From: Tilletiaria anomala UBC 951
Taxonomy: Eukaryota > Basidiomycota > Exobasidiomycetes > Georgefischeriales > Tilletiariaceae
Direction: 5' to 3'
DNA length: 64,000 nucleotides
NCBI RefSeq assembly: GCF_000711695.1
Contig: NW_013546930.1
Coordinates: 1 to 64,000 of the forward strand
This document shows, piece by piece, positions 50,301-63,753 of the stretch (position 1 is the first letter of the stretch; each line of letters begins with the position of its first letter). Below the pieces are notes generated by a model. That model did not search any database and had not been told where the DNA came from. It saw only the letters and a program-made list of their open reading frames with translations. Position numbers and translations under genes: made by a program.

Positions 50301-52970
50301 AGGCAGCTGACTCGGCTCGGGAGGTGTAGGAGCACGTGGTGAGCTCATGATCTCTTCTGGCTCCTCCGCTACTTCTGTCAAGCTTAGCGCTGATTCGCTA
50401 AGCTTCCGATCGCGATACGGAAGCCGACTGGACATCTGCTCTTCATCGTACCCAGCACTACTCTTGACGTTGTCCGCGAATGTGATCGAGCGAGTGCTGA
50501 CATTGTTGCCCAACTCGCCTGATCTCCGTCTGCGCGTCCGGTCGTCCGAAACAGCAGAACTAGTGGCAGCATCACTGTTGCCAGCGCCGGAGACGAGTAT
50601 ACGCTCTGCCTCTTTGCGCTGCTGCAGCACGCTCAAGCGCGAGCTTTGCTGGCTGCCCGCGCGGGCCGGTGAACCATGGGGTGACTCTGCGGTCGCCATG
50701 CTGTCGAAACTAATGTCCAGAGAGCTCCTGCTTGCGAGATTCGACGCGCTGAGGCGCTGAAGCGAGATGGGCCGCCCCTGGAGGTACATGCCGCTGCACC
50801 TGCCTTTGGAATTTGAGCCGGCCTTCTCGATCGCGAGGATGGTCAGGACAGCACGTTGCAGACCCTCTGTGGTTGAATCGGTAATGTCAAAGCATTGGAA
50901 CAGATCACGGGATGCCAGCCCCAACTCGTCGCGCGCCGCTTTCAGGAAACGGGAAATGTTGTCCGCTTTGACCCATTCGACGTCGCGTCGGTCTATCTTC
51001 TCGACTGAGCCCGGGCAGAGCTTGTTGGCCAACAAGGAGAGCAGGACGCCGTCACTCAGTGCCCTCCAGAATGCCAGCTGCTCCTCCGCCCACGCCTCGT
51101 CAGAACAGTCCCCTGAGTCCTTCCACGCAACCTCGTCTATCCGACTGCGATCCTGCGGGTCTACCAACTCTCGAATCGCGCTCAGTTCGGCTGAAAGGTA
51201 CCTTCTCGCGGCTCTCAGCTTCGACATGGCTTCCGCGACATCATACTTGGCATCGACGCCATCACCCTCTGCTTCTGCATTCTCGGACGTCAACGCCTTG
51301 ACTTCATGCAGAATCCGATCTGCCGCTGCGAGGGTGGGCGCGACTGAGGCGATCCTTGAGTCCGTCTGCGCTGACGAGCCACTCGGCAACCTCCCACCCT
51401 GTGTGCTCCACCGTCGCGGCCGTTTGATCCAATTGGACGCATTGGAGAGCGCGTAGCCGAAGCCGGAGCCTGACAGGCGTTGCCGGCCGCTGGCGCTCCT
51501 GCTGCCGTTGGTGTTGTGTGTGACAATGGCCGCCGGGTTGCCTTTGGAGCCGATCGGGCCGTTGGCATCGTTCTCAGACGGCTCCGCTCCCGAGCCAAGA
51601 CGAGACTTGGTCGCTGCTGACGAGGCCTTGCGCACAATCGTCGCGATGCTCGATTTGCGCTCGCGCACGGGCGGCCGATCGCCTCGTGCAAAAGAAGAGA
51701 ACGAGGTACTGAACAGGCGTAAATCGCCGCCTTGCTGTCGTTTGTGTGCGTTGGACGACTTGGCGAGAGCACCGATGACGGCAGTTAAGCTGGAGAAGCC
51801 GTTCACCCCGTCGCGTAACGTCTCGTCAATGCTTGCTGCACGGACCTTAGTCTGCAGCATCGGAGGCGGACCCTTCCCAAGCACCTGCTGCGAGATCCGA
51901 AGATGGTACCTTGGTTCTTCCATGCTGATCAACGGGTCAGACGCCAGATGAAGCTCTGGTGTCGAGAAGGATGCCATGTCAAGCTTGTGATAAGCGAGTG
52001 GATGCTGTTGTGGCTCATCTGCGCCTTTAGCAGCCGAAGCGATGAGCACACTATCATTGCCGGTCGAACTCTCGGAGGAACCCTCCTTGCGATGCGGCGA
52101 TGAAGACGAGCGAGGCATCGCCGCTTCGTCCGCAGAGGAGCGCTCGCCTGAGGTCCGCGCGCTGGAACGGCTGCCGGTATCAGCACTCGAGCGGCTCGAT
52201 CTTGACACCTGACGCTCGGGCGCCGTCGACTGCGGTGCTGCTGTGCCAGCAGACTGCGACAGCATCGAGAACGAGTTGAAATCCAGAGGTGACGTGGGCG
52301 ACAAATTCGCGTTGTGATTACTGGCGGGCGTCTTCTGATACGATGGCCGACGCGAGGAAGGTGGATAGGAGGGTGTCGTCGGGGTCGAGACGCGCTTCGA
52401 GCGCCTATAGTCCCCAATCGACCGGCGCGACGGGATCTCGATCGGCCCGACGTCTGAGAAGCTGATGCTCCCACGCTGCGTCTTGATCTCTGAATCGGAA
52501 GGGGTGACAGAACTGGCGCCCGCAACAACGATGTTGTTGTTGCTCTGGTCCGCGACACTGGCGGCGCAAGCAGACACGAGGCTCTCCTGCGAAGACTCGG
52601 CCATCTCCGGAAAGCGCAGTGGACTCGGTACCTGTTGCGACGACGAGCAGGAAGACACGGATGCCACCGACGATGAAGACTGTTCCAGAGCACCCCCCGG
52701 TGTGGCCGGTCTCATCGCAGCCGCCATCGTGATGGCGCGCGCTCGGGGGGACCTGGGCCGCGAGCTGGACTCTCTGGGGTGGCGGCCTGTGGCGTCACCG
52801 CTGCTGACGCTTGTTTTGCGCGGGGAGCCGCCGCCCTCGGAAAGTCGCGTTCCGCTCGCATGCACACGGTGCAGGGGCGAGCCAGATGCGACAATCGCCT
52901 TGCAACTGAACGAGGACGCGGGTGAGTGTGGAGGCGTCAGGTCGACCGGACGCTGCGTGATGGCCGCCAT
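47383..52970 (-). CDS. Cdc15/Cdc7/SepH-type protein kinase with CH and C1 domains
   Basis: This looks like the septation/mitotic-exit network kinase (Cdc15 in budding yeast, Cdc7 in fission yeast, SepH in Aspergillus). Exons 52970-49596, 49529-49031 and 48959-47383, with introns of 66 and 71 nt, encode 1816 aa. The first 600 residues are Ser-rich and disordered. A calponin-homology-like domain lies at about 615-735 (WRALSDGVLLSLLANKLCPG, DNISRFLKAARDELGL, LFQCFDITDSTTEGLQRAVL). The kinase starts near 1128: glycine loop GNRIGKGQFGSVYRAL, VAVK lysine, VHCDLKAANILTT, LSDFGVSLNL, GTPNWMAPEVIELRG. HCD in place of HRD is, as I recall, normal for this kinase group. An atypical C1 domain at 1510-1557 has the full H-x12-C-x2-C-x10-C-x2-C-x4-H-x2-C-x7-C pattern. 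The rest is Ser-rich with many possible phosphosites. Confidence 0.92.
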
Positions 52971-55900
52971 CCGCGAAGAGTTGCGGCAAAGAGAACAGGA
53001 TGGGTCTCAGGCGTATAACGGTACTTGCAAGCCCCGTGCACTTGTACGGCTACAAGCGTATGTATAAAAGGCTGACCAGCATCAGATATTGGAGTACGCG
53101 AAAAAGCTGAAATGCTGACTCACCAAGACGACGGAAAGCCTAGCATACACCCTTAATTTGGTGCGTTGTAACTTGCTGGCTGATCAGAGCGCTTTTCTGC
53201 GAGCACGACAAGTAATGCGAGCACATCAGCACATCATGTGCAAAGAGCAAGGGATCGGGGACTGCCGTCAGCATCGATCGGGGCCATCATGGCTGATTCG
53301 TCATGAAGGGTTGCCTCGTCCACTGATCGGAGTGTCGCAGATATCCGAGGGTTCAAGCGTGGCTCTCCTCACTTGCACCTCGAGCTGCCGGTAAGATTGT
53401 TGGGACTCCCTGATTCTGACTTTCCCTTGCTTGAGAGTGCCGCGGAATGCTCACGTCGACGAACAGTGATGTGTTTTTCCCGCGTTGCACGTCCTGTCTG
53501 TCCCTAACACAATGTACTCACACTGATTCGATTCACGCGCAGCGATGATGGGAAGAAATGGGAATAGAAGTCGGACTGAAAGACGAAGACAATGTAAGCA
53601 GTCTTAACAAAAATCGGTACTCCAACGTCATCATCCTTCTACGTCGTCGCAGTGGCCCTTGCTAGCGACAGCTGGTTTAAGGTGAGTGTCCCGTAGCTCT
53701 TCCTGAACCCCCATCCGCATCTCTCCCGCCCCCTTGATCGCGAGAGGAAATTATTTGATTTGCTCTGGCGTCACAAACGTTTGAGACCCTCTGGATCGCT
53801 CACTCCGAATCAGGGCGAATGTAGGTGACTCTTGTTTGTTCAGGCTTCCGCCATCACCCGCACAGCCCAAGCGAGATTGGCCAAAGAAGTCGCGTTTGAT
53901 CGCATCCATCAGTCGGCTCATGAAAAAATCGAATGAAACAAATTTCATAAGCACGAGGGTGCGAGTGCACCCGTCGCAGCTGGTTTGGGCCGGACGTGAC
54001 GTATGGCCGAGCGAGAAAAGACGGAGGTACGAGTGTCGCTCCTTGATGGTCACCTAACAGTGGGTTTATGGCCGATTACGAGGAGCTAGCGCACGCGACG
54101 CTTATCTCTAACAGCCCTCTACTTTGTCTCCTCGGCCCCCTTTGACCGTGTTTCCTTGCTGAACGCGAGTTCACGTGGGCGATACGATGGACAGCCCGAC
54201 TCACCCTTTTGCGCCACGTCAGCTGTAGCAGTTGTGGCAGATCTAACTGCGCATCTGATCTGGCATTGGTCACCATGTGTCTGCGCACCTGCGATGTTGC
54301 TTGGTGGCTATGGCGCGCTGCTGCGAGCAGGCAGCTGACATTGATGAGAATTCCGACGCGGTGGTGGCAGGCGATGGGGTCGCGCTGCAAGCCGATGTTA
54401 TTTCGAGTCGATGGTGGATTGATGATGGCTGCGAGGTCCTCTCCCGGCGGTCGCGGCGGCAGCAGCAGTCACAACAGCCAGGACTGTTCAAAGCACTTGT
54501 TCTGTGTCTCTCTTCCGCTTCAGCAGCAGCGGCAGTAGATTTGAAAGGAGCGGCCGAGCTGGAAATAAAATGGCCCTCCCTCCTCTCTCCCAATGACTAG
54601 CAGGAGAGGCGCACCTCGTGCCTGTCCCCGTGTCGACGCACGGGCACGCGGGTTAAATCCTACAGTGCCGAAAAGCAGAAAAAGAAAGTAGTAAAGCTCC
54701 GATCGATCACAGACGCGTGCTCACTACAGCCCACTGCGCCGTTCGATGCTGCTTTGTACGATGCGACGCGCAGGCTCACAGGCTCTGTGGCTCTGTCCAG
54801 CATTGCAGCACTCTTGTCGCCCAAGTACTCGAACACTTGACTTCACCAGTGTCTTTCTTTCTCTTTCGATTCCCGAAAGCTTGTTGATTCTGTCCCACCT
54901 CTGGCACTACATGGCACCCATCCGGCCCACGGGCCATGCCAAAAGTCTCTCCGCTGGAACACGACGAGTTGCAATGGGATACATGGTCGACTAGAAAACC
55001 AAAAGGGGCGGGCCACTTTTGGATCGTAAAGAACACGGACCCCAGATGCCATGCAAACATCGAGAATCGAACACTTTGTCGGGGCATCCCGATTGGGATG
55101 ACCAATACATAACAGTGCAATGAACTGATGAATTGACGCGTTTGTAAACTATATTCCTTAATGGAGCGTTGACGTGTGGGCCTGGCCATACAACACTATA
55201 CAAGGCTGACGTACTGCCCTTGAGTGCTGGAGCCTCGAGGCAACTTGTACCTGGCCACCACAAGCCTACGGGTCACATGGTCACAAGTGACCTGCGTCAC
55301 AACAGCTCTAGAGGTCGAGATCAACCTGTTGGGAACCTGCAGAGTACAGATCAATGCTGCAACTAGCTGTAGCACGCATGTTCTTTTGGGAGAGGCTTTT
55401 AGAGATAGGTGGCGCTGCGGTGTGTGTGACAGACACTCCAAGGATGTTGATATTTTGGTGTGAGGCTCATCGAAAAGCGCAAAGCAAGCCTGACAAAAGG
55501 CGAAAGGAAGGAGAGTTGGTGACTCCACGCAAATCTCACACATGCGGGCACCTGGCTAGCTGGTGGACGGCTCTCCTTTTCGACCAAGGGCACATGGACG
55601 CACTATGTATGTCGCGTGAGAGACAAGTACATATGCATGTGTACATTGTGAGAGTAGTGGCGTCCTGGCGGCGCTGACGCCGTTCGTTGGCGACGAGTCC
55701 AAGTCGGGTAAGTCATCATCAAGTGCACGCGTGTGCCCACTGTCGTTCGAGGGCACTTTAAGATCTCCAGAAGAGCAGATTCTCCCATGATTGGAAAGTA
55801 TTCCATATGCATCGGCAAAGGCGGGCTTCTTTTTGAAGTTTGCAAACAACTGACCATTTATGTTTGGAACGTGTTAAAGACGAATCTTGCCGTAAATGAC

Positions 55901-57958
55901 GGAGTGAAAAATGCTAGAGAAAGTGGTTACTTTCTCAAATCTTCCGTAATCAAGTGCTAGGAGTTCTGCCCAATAGGGGGCAACCTGGCGGACCGCCAGT
56001 CTGCCACGCTCATCATCGCATCATTGTCGATATTCGATCCTTGGCCAGCCCACCTTTTCTCGACCTCACTCTACTCTGCTTCATGTTACAGCTCGACATC
56101 AACTGCTACAAAAAAACCCCCAGTTCGGATGTGTGCGGGACCACAGGCGGGACCGGGTTGTGGTCTAGAACATGCGCTAACAAAAAGGCCAGTAGTCACA
56201 GCATAAATAGTCAGCGTCTTAGGGTTTGGTCAGCAATGTAGTAAGCAGCGATGCAAGAACGCTTAGATATCTGAACGCTGAGCACCGAGAGTTGAGAGGC
56301 AGTTTCGCTACATATTCTTGTGCACATCACTTTGGTGTACTGCATATGCTGGCGACAGATGTTTTGGAGACGAAGGCGATCGTTTTTAGCTTCCCACGTT
56401 GCCTTGCCAACGCTGAGCGCGAATGCTGTGCGCGTCGCTGTTGTCTCCAAATCGCTATCCATCTGACCCCGGCATGAGAACTGGGTAGCGAGGCTGTTCA
56501 CGGGGCTCCCAATATTTCCACATCGACTTGGGATAAGTTTTAACCACACCGCACGGGGTAAAGTAGTTAGGATGCGGATAAGACACTCTTCATGGGAACT
56601 TGTAGGCTCTACATCTTGACTGCTTCCCCTCCAACTTCCAGCAGCGTTGCCACTATCCATAACTATCGGTCATGTTGATATCAATATCACGTGCGCGAGC
56701 ATGAGTGAAACAGGTGCAAAGTATATTGTTTGCGAGCTCGTGGGAGTCCGGATAAATTCACAGGATGCCTCTGCTGTCGCAAATACAAGTCGAGACCTGG
56801 AAAAGAATTGAATATCCCCAAGCCGTCACCATCTCAACTCTCCCGGTCCTGCTGCGGCGCGGAGTTCTTAAAATGGGCCCAGGGTCCTGCTAAAGAAGGG
56901 TCTGACGGTTTGGCAGAAATGACGCCCAACGCGTATTCCTGAAAAGGAGTACGCATAGCCTTCTTTGGAGGAAGCAACTAATTTGCACGAAGGATCCTGA
57001 GGGCTTGTCGCAGGCTTTGATTTGGATGGAACTTTTCAGCCTTGCTGCTTGCTATGTAGGCTGAAGCTTTCTGCTTTTTCCAGGCTTCAGCGCCTTGTCG
57101 CTTGCAATAAAATATGTATCTTTGCGTGAATCTGAGCGGTTCTGGTCTCAGGATGAAGTGGAGAACAGCCACTTGATGAAGTGACGAAGGCAAGAGTAGG
57201 AGGGAATGAGAGAGCTGTATATTAGTGGGAGGCGGTGTATGGGAGTGATATGTTTGGCGCTTGCAATTAATTGAAAATCAGGGTACGATCTTATGATTCA
57301 AATCCAATTTTCTCTCTCTCTCCATCGCTTTTTGGTCAGGCCAGCTGCTAGCGCCCCAAGATTGCGGCTCCTATCCAGATTGATGGTATGCACCACTTCG
57401 TCGGCCAGGTCGCAGGACGCGGTAGGCGGCCCCAGTCCCAAGGCCCAGATGGCAGATTGTCCAGAATCGGTCTGAGTTCGTGCGACTGTTCGAGTGCTGA
57501 TGAGCATGCTGTGAGACGCAGTGCATTACAGCGGCGCAAAACAGACAGGCACCAGTCTGCACTGCTACGCAGACCCATGAGCCCGCTCCCTTTAGTTCTT
57601 TACATTGGAAGCTTCTTCCTCGACACCCACGACAAGTGTCGACAGAAGCAGTGATATCTGTTTGACAGACGGTTCGTAGCTCCATTGGAAGAAAGGACTC
57701 GATGCAGATGCTGTCTGAATAAAGTACGAGACTCAAGACAGAGACGAATTGCAACGTGATTGCATTTGCTACGCACAGGAATACCAGAAAGGAAAAGAGA
57801 AAAGAACTGAATACGAAGTTACGATGAGAAGAAATTCTTGTCTAGGAACATCGTGAAAGGGGTGTCGTGACAGGTCATGAAATGGTCGTGTGTACGCGTG
57901 AGCATCCTCTTGTGCGCGTTCTGAATCTTGTTGAGTCGGTCACCATCGTTGGGTGATT
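52971..57958. other. gene-poor region, no supported gene
   Basis: About 5 kb upstream of the kinase gene and downstream of the SAM-domain gene contains only short frames without motifs, such as a 149-codon minus-strand frame at 56211-56660. The first part must include the kinase promoter and leader. From about 55 kb the sequence is AT-richer and resembles the 1-6.9 kb desert. An imperfect inverted repeat (GGCTGAAGC with GCTTCAGC) lies at about 57058-57094. No MITE copy, tRNA or tandem array was found. Confidence 0.5.
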
Positions 57959-60900
57959 TCAACGTCTGGCGGCGAATTTGCCGAGCACCTCGCTGAGGAT
58001 GACAAAGCCGACACCGGCACCGAGTCCGAGCATATACGAAGGAATGGCTCCGATCGAAAGCATTGGCTTTGCCTCGACCTCCAACTCTTCGTCTTCATCG
58101 TCTTCGTCTTCACTGCCGATGCATTCCTCGACGGCGACAACTGGCCGGGTGGCGCTAGCATTGGATGATGGCGAAATGAACTGTGGCTCATCGAACATCT
58201 GGCGCAAGTGCGGTGTCGATGACGATGACGCTCCCTCCTTTGGCGAGGCGCTCTCAAGCGCGGCGATCTGAACTTCCAAAGCGCCCATGCGGCGCGCGAG
58301 GCTTTCGAATCGCTTGCGCTCGACGAGCACCATGCTACGCTTCTTGGTGGAACCTTTGCCGTCGGAAGAAGGCTCGATGCTGTACAGCGGCACACTGAGC
58401 TTCTCGCCGATTTTGACAGACTTGAAGCGCGCGCTGCCGATGGGAGTGGGAGGAACGCCGTGATCGGGCGCACTTACACTCTCTTGAATTTGTTCTGGCT
58501 CTGGCTCTATCTTCGTCTCGTGCTCTAGCGTGGGTTCAGGCTGAGACTGGAGCTCAGGCGCAGGCTGGACGTTGGCCTGCTCCTGTTCTGGCTCGTCGAA
58601 GCCTTCTGGCGGCACAACGGGCGCCTTGCCTTCAGGGACGTCAAACAGCGCCATCATCTTCGAGTGCGCGCCGCTGCTGCCGGCGCGGCACCCGATGGAC
58701 GCGAGGCCGCTGTTGGCACTGCAGCAGCCTGCATCTCCCTTCTTGCTGAAGCCGGGCACGCTGGTTGCTCCCGCTGCCATTCGAAGCGAGCCGAAAGCGC
58801 CGGCGAGACTGGTCTCGGCGCCGCCGCCCTGTTCCTGCCTGCGAAGCAGCGTGGCGACACCCTTGCTGCGCTTGCTGCCGAGCGTGCCCTGCGAGCGAGC
58901 GCTGAGACCGAGCGATTCGACGAGCTTCACTTCTTCTTCCGTCATCAGGATTGGCTTCTCACTAGCGTTCGAGACGATGTCTGCGAGCTGCTGCGAGGTG
59001 GGAGCGGAGGGAGAGGACGAAGCGCCTACGCTTCCTGGTGCATCTCGTTGCTTCTCTTCCGCCGCCTCATCGGCGACAATGGTAGCAGAGAGCAACGAAG
59101 GCACCGCGCGCTGCGAGCTGCGGCGCGAGAGCGCGCCGTACGGTTGGAAGCCACTCTGTGTGTGAGCCGACATATTGCGCATGTGCTCCATGGAGCGCAC
59201 CGAGTCGCCTGCATCGCTCGCGGCCTCGTTCGCGTGCGCATGCTGCATTTGTCGCGCCTCGATGGTAGGCTGAGCTTGTGCGGCGAGCATGACACCCTGC
59301 TGGCCGCTGTGGGCAGCCAAGTGAGCTGCGCTGTCCTGCAAAGACATGTCCACAAGTGCGGGTATGACGCGGCGCCGGGCGGTGCCAAACTTGGGCGAGC
59401 TAAAGTCCCAGTCATCATCTCCCTCGTGCACAGCGGCAGCGGCCTGCGCGTCGTGGAACGAAGCGAGCTCCTCCTCCGCAAAGTCAGAGCCGCAGTGCGA
59501 TTTCGTGCACGAGGGCCGCGCAGGTGGCTGTGGCTGTGCTAGTGCGTGCGCAGCTGACGCTGGGCTATAGTTGCCCAGAGGCGCATGGCGCGCCGGGGGC
59601 GAGATCTGGATGGCGGCCTGATATGTAGACAGCGAGTCTTCGAAGAGGTTGCACTCGTTTTGATGCTGCAGAGCCGGCTGGACACGGAGCAAGCCAAGCG
59701 CGTCTGGCTGCACAAGCTGCGCTAAGTCCTTCTCGTTCGAATCAGCAGTCACGAGAGCAGACGCTCGCTCCGTTTGCTGCGAGCTCGAGTGCGAAGCGAC
59801 GAACGGATCTTGCCCGCCAGCGTCGACGGCGGGCGTGAGCGCCTCGTGCACGTCCGAGCCGGAGCTACTGCTCGATAGCTCGCTGGCCTCTCTGCGACTA
59901 GGCTCAGACACGAAGACGTGTTCCTGCTCCTGCTCCAGTTCTTGCACTTCTTCGTTCCCTATTTCCGAGCGGTGCTGCTTCTGCAGTGCATGCCCCCGCG
60001 ACGCGGATAGGGCGTTGATCTCGCTGGGCGTGCCTGTGAAGCTGGCTGTAGGTGGCGTGGTGGCGGCGTCTTGGCTGCCGTCTTCAACGGCAGCTGCTGC
60101 TCGCTTGAAGCCGACGCCGCTCTGCTCGTACTCGTCTTGCAGGCTCGAGTAGCTCTGCGCCCGGCAGCGGACCCAGCCGGACTGGTCAGCGTATGCGTGC
60201 GCCAGTTCTTCTCTGACCCTGTCCGCGCGCGTGCTGCTCTGCTGCTGCTGCTGGTCCACCTCGCGCTGCCACTGCTCGCGCAAGCTGCACGCCGAGTCTT
60301 GGCGACTGAGCGCGACGAAGCCGCCGCCGTCCTCGTCTTCGTCACGCTCGTCGGTCGGCAGCTGTAGCTGCTGCGCTTCGAACGCGGCAATGACACCACG
60401 GATCTGCTTCTTGTCGCGCAGGCGCTTGAGCGTGTCGCGGTTCGTGCTGGACGACGACGGCGAGGGGAGTCCGTCGTCGGTGACATGCGAACGCCCGTGC
60501 GCGTTCCATGCGGCGATGGCCTCCTGCACGGCGACGGCCACGCCTTCGTCCTCGTCGACTGCGGCATCGCCGCCGAAGTCTGCATCGAACGAAAGAGTTG
60601 AAGAAAACGAAGACGAAGACGGAGACGAAGACGAAAGAGAAGGAGAAGAGCGCGGATCGAGGCACAGCCCACTTGGTGCTGCTGCGGTTGCGGTAGCAGA
60701 GGGCTCGTATCGGGCGCCTTCAAATCCCCAGATGCGGCCCTTGAGGCAGTCCCGCCTCAGCTTGCGGACGGCCTCCATCATGAGGCGGCGCCAGCGGATG
60801 TTGAGGCCCTCGGCCTCGAGGTCCTCCTCGCGCAGGCGCAGAAACACCTTGCCGCCCATGTGTGAGCTGACAACGTACGCGGTGACGTCTGCAATGATCG

Positions 60901-61852
60901 GCTGTGGGACGAGGCGCAGGACCGAGTGCAGGTACAGCGAGACCTGCGATGGCGTCCAGACCTTGGGGTTTGCCTGCGGACGCAAAGTGGGAAAGTGTCA
61001 GCGCGTGCCCAGTTGTACACAGAAGCATGCGAAAGCATGACGCACAGGAAGAACTCTGGCCATAGCGGCGATGCGGTCGTCCGCGGCAGTGGGCGGCGGG
61101 CGTGACGCGCCCGCATCGGCGTGCTGGACGACGTTGACGCGGTTGCCCGCCGTCATGGCGGCGGCCGCCTCGGCCGAGGTAATGTCACCGTGCACGGCGG
61201 CAGCAGAGGCCATAGCGATCGCCGCGGTAGGCGAGGGTGTTGGAGGGAGGGCGCGCGTGCGCGGCTGCGGCGCTAGCTCGTGCCCGTGCTCTTGCGGCGG
61301 CGAAGAGGGGTATGTGGGCGGAGATGGGGGAGGAAGCGAGGACGAGGAGGATGCTGGGGCGGATGATTTGCTACCGGTGCTTTGGTGCATGCCTTTGGCC
61401 GCCGTGGGCAGTACGGTCCTGCGGCTGGTGGTGACGACGCTGTTGCTGCGGCCGAGGTAGCTGTACCCCCTCGGTACTGGTCCGCCGGGTGTGAAGCCAC
61501 TGCAGTCGTCCTGGCTCTTGGACTCGCGCAGCGCCGTATCGCGTGAGACAGGCGCGGGGACGTGCGGGTCAGCCTTGTTGCCTCCGCGCTTGGAGAGGGA
61601 TGCGGACGAGGAGCGGGAGAGAGCTACAGGCACCGGCGAGTCTACTGCCGTGGTGGAGGACGAGAACGAAGCGGCGGGGAGGGGGGCGGCGCACGGGGAT
61701 CCGCCGGCGCGGCTGCTGCTCGGTTGGGAGTGCGTGGACCCAGATTCGGAGTGGGATGAGGTGTTGGAGTCGTGCCGGACGTGGCCCGAGGGCCGCGAGG
61801 GCGTGCTGATTCCAGGCGAGCGCATGGCTGCTGTCGAACCCGTTGCTGGCAT
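57959..61852 (-). CDS. SAM-domain protein with C-terminal membrane anchor
   Basis: A specific role is not recognised. Exon 61852-61046 and exon 60973-57959, joined over a 72-nt intron (GTGCGT to CGCAG), encode 1273 aa. The start chosen is the first ATG after which composition looks coding; upstream ATGs exist in the same frame. The first 250 residues are Ser/Pro/Ala-rich. A SAM domain follows the splice site at about 275-340 (VWTPSQVSLYLHSVLRL, GGKVFLRLREEDLEAEGLN, RLMMEAVRKLRRD); such domains mediate protein or lipid binding. A long acidic, Gln/Ser-rich region comes next. Near the end lies a basic and coiled stretch (KSVKIGEKLSVPLYSI, ERKRFESLARRMGALEVQIA). A single hydrophobic helix (YMLGLGAGVGFVILSEVL) sits about ten residues from the C terminus and is followed by KFAARR. 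This suggests a tail-anchored protein of ER, nuclear envelope or mitochondrial outer membrane. Confidence 0.82.
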
Positions 61853-63753
61853 GGCGAGGGTGGCGGTTAGGCTGACGTTACTTGCTTCCCTGCCCTGATC
61901 TGCTCTGTCTGGAATGACACAAATTGAATTGCACACTCTCCAGCGCCCAGGCCTGTCGAAGCGGATGCAAGCAAGGACGGGAGGATGCAAGTGGATGGGG
62001 GTGATGGAAGAGGATGTGCGATAGGCATACATCACTTTCCCAGAATGGGAAACGCTGTATATAGTGAATTAAAATACTAAGGGAGTAGTGGACAAGTAGC
62101 CGACAGACGAGATCCAGGAACCAGACAGGAGTGGGTTGGGCAGCCCCTGACACAAAAAGTAAAGTGACTCTCCTCTCGGCCGAGAGGCTGGCACTACAAC
62201 CCAGCAACACGTGCCTCAACACGATGCCCACAGGGCCCCGTTAACTCATCCAGAATGGCGAACCCCCCCCCTTTCCATTTCACTTGAGCGTGCGAATCGC
62301 ATGGACAATATACGGACAGCATCTTCCTTCAGATCAGTTGTGTGCATTGGAAGAATGGCAATATTTGGGTTTGCTGCTGCTGCTGCGAGAGTAAAAGAGA
62401 CTTACAGAATTGCGGTCCCGCTCGATGCTCTTCTTGCTTTCTTCCATCATCGCATTGTTGTTGGAAGGGAGGACCACCACACCTCCCTGCAATGCAACCC
62501 CTGGCTGTGCGACAAAGGCGCTAGAATCTACGTTGGTATGTCCTACCGCCCAAGCCCTTTCCATAGCCTCTCCCACTTGGGCTCTTGTCTTGCATCGATG
62601 CATCCGGCTTGTCATCGCCGTAGCGCTAGGTCGCTAGATGCGCATGTACCGATACGCAGCGATCAAGGTGCTTCCGACACGGCTAGTCATACACGATGCC
62701 TGAGCGGTGCGTGCCATGAGTGCGCCCACATGGAATGTCCAACCACACTGTAAGGGAGGTGGGGATGAACTTATGAAATCGGGCGGATCCATAGGACGGT
62801 CGCGCGCTAGTAGTATATCAACCGGTCGTGAGCGTTCAGCTGGTACGGAGCCGCAGTGCCAAGACAACAACCCAGCAAAAGGCCGGGTGGGTCGTGAGGA
62901 TGTGATGGTCATCGAGCCGAGTCTGGCACGGCTTTGGTCACAGGCGATCCAGAGCTGTCACCCACAACCAAATGGCCACACAAAGTAGTCCTTGATGTCT
63001 TCTACATCTGTCCGTTAGTCTATATGTGGCAGGCAGCGGATCTTCTGCGCGATTCATGTACCGTGCTATCAGCAGGATGCTGTCAGATGCCAAGCAGAGC
63101 CCAAGCAGTACATTGTCAAGCCAAATGGCAGTCCAGTTGAGTCGAACACTGGCGTGTTGGTGCAGCGTGGCTGGGTGGGGTGCTGCTGCTGATGCGGTGC
63201 GTCGCGCTGCGGCACCAGAGGAGTCAAGGTAGTGGTTTCACCGGTTCGTGTATAAAGAAAGATGTGGCTCCCCCAGTTAGAGCGACAAGTCCAATCATGA
63301 GTCTCGTCAGACTTGTCTGCATAGTATCAATGACATGGCCTGGAGGCAGCAAGCATCGACCGAGACGAACAGGACAATCCGCAGTGGTAGGCGCACCTGG
63401 ACCAGACAGACAGCGCACACCCGCACAACGCATACCGTGCCAACGTACCGCTGTCACGACTGATTCACCTCGGTGCAGATCGCGTGCGAACTTTTGCAAA
63501 GGTGGCAGGGCCCCCATCAAGTACATATATACCGATCCCGAGCTATCGGCGGATCGTCGCCGCCAGCCTTGCATTGCCATCTACTTTGTTGCAAGGGCGC
63601 ACGCGGGCCTTGTGCAGCACGGCCATCATCTATCTCCGCTTGGTCGCATTTGCACCGCCTTTCAGCCCTCCTTTTGAACCCCTTTGGCCCCCCAGCGCCA
63701 ACCGTTTGCGGCGTTCAAGCTCCAGCTGCGTCGTCAGAGACCCACTCGCCAAT
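61853..63753. promoter_or_regulatory. divergent intergenic region, no supported gene
   Basis: Separates the SAM-domain gene (-) from the Whi2-like gene (+) and must contain both promoters. Frames of 60-180 codons at 62211-62753 and 63180-63677 show no domain, and their composition is not gene-like. Confidence 0.45.

Noticed and set aside
53330-53370. GGGTTCAAGC resembling a tRNA T-loop
   Set aside because: The flanking bases do not form a T-arm or acceptor stem; no A-box at the right distance.
54277-54600. 107-codon frame with an Ala/Ser-rich tail
   Set aside because: An equally long frame exists on the other strand (54270-54593) and neither has a family signature.
56211-56660. 149-codon minus-strand ATG frame
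   Set aside because: No motif or splice context and located in an AT-richer desert; probably chance.
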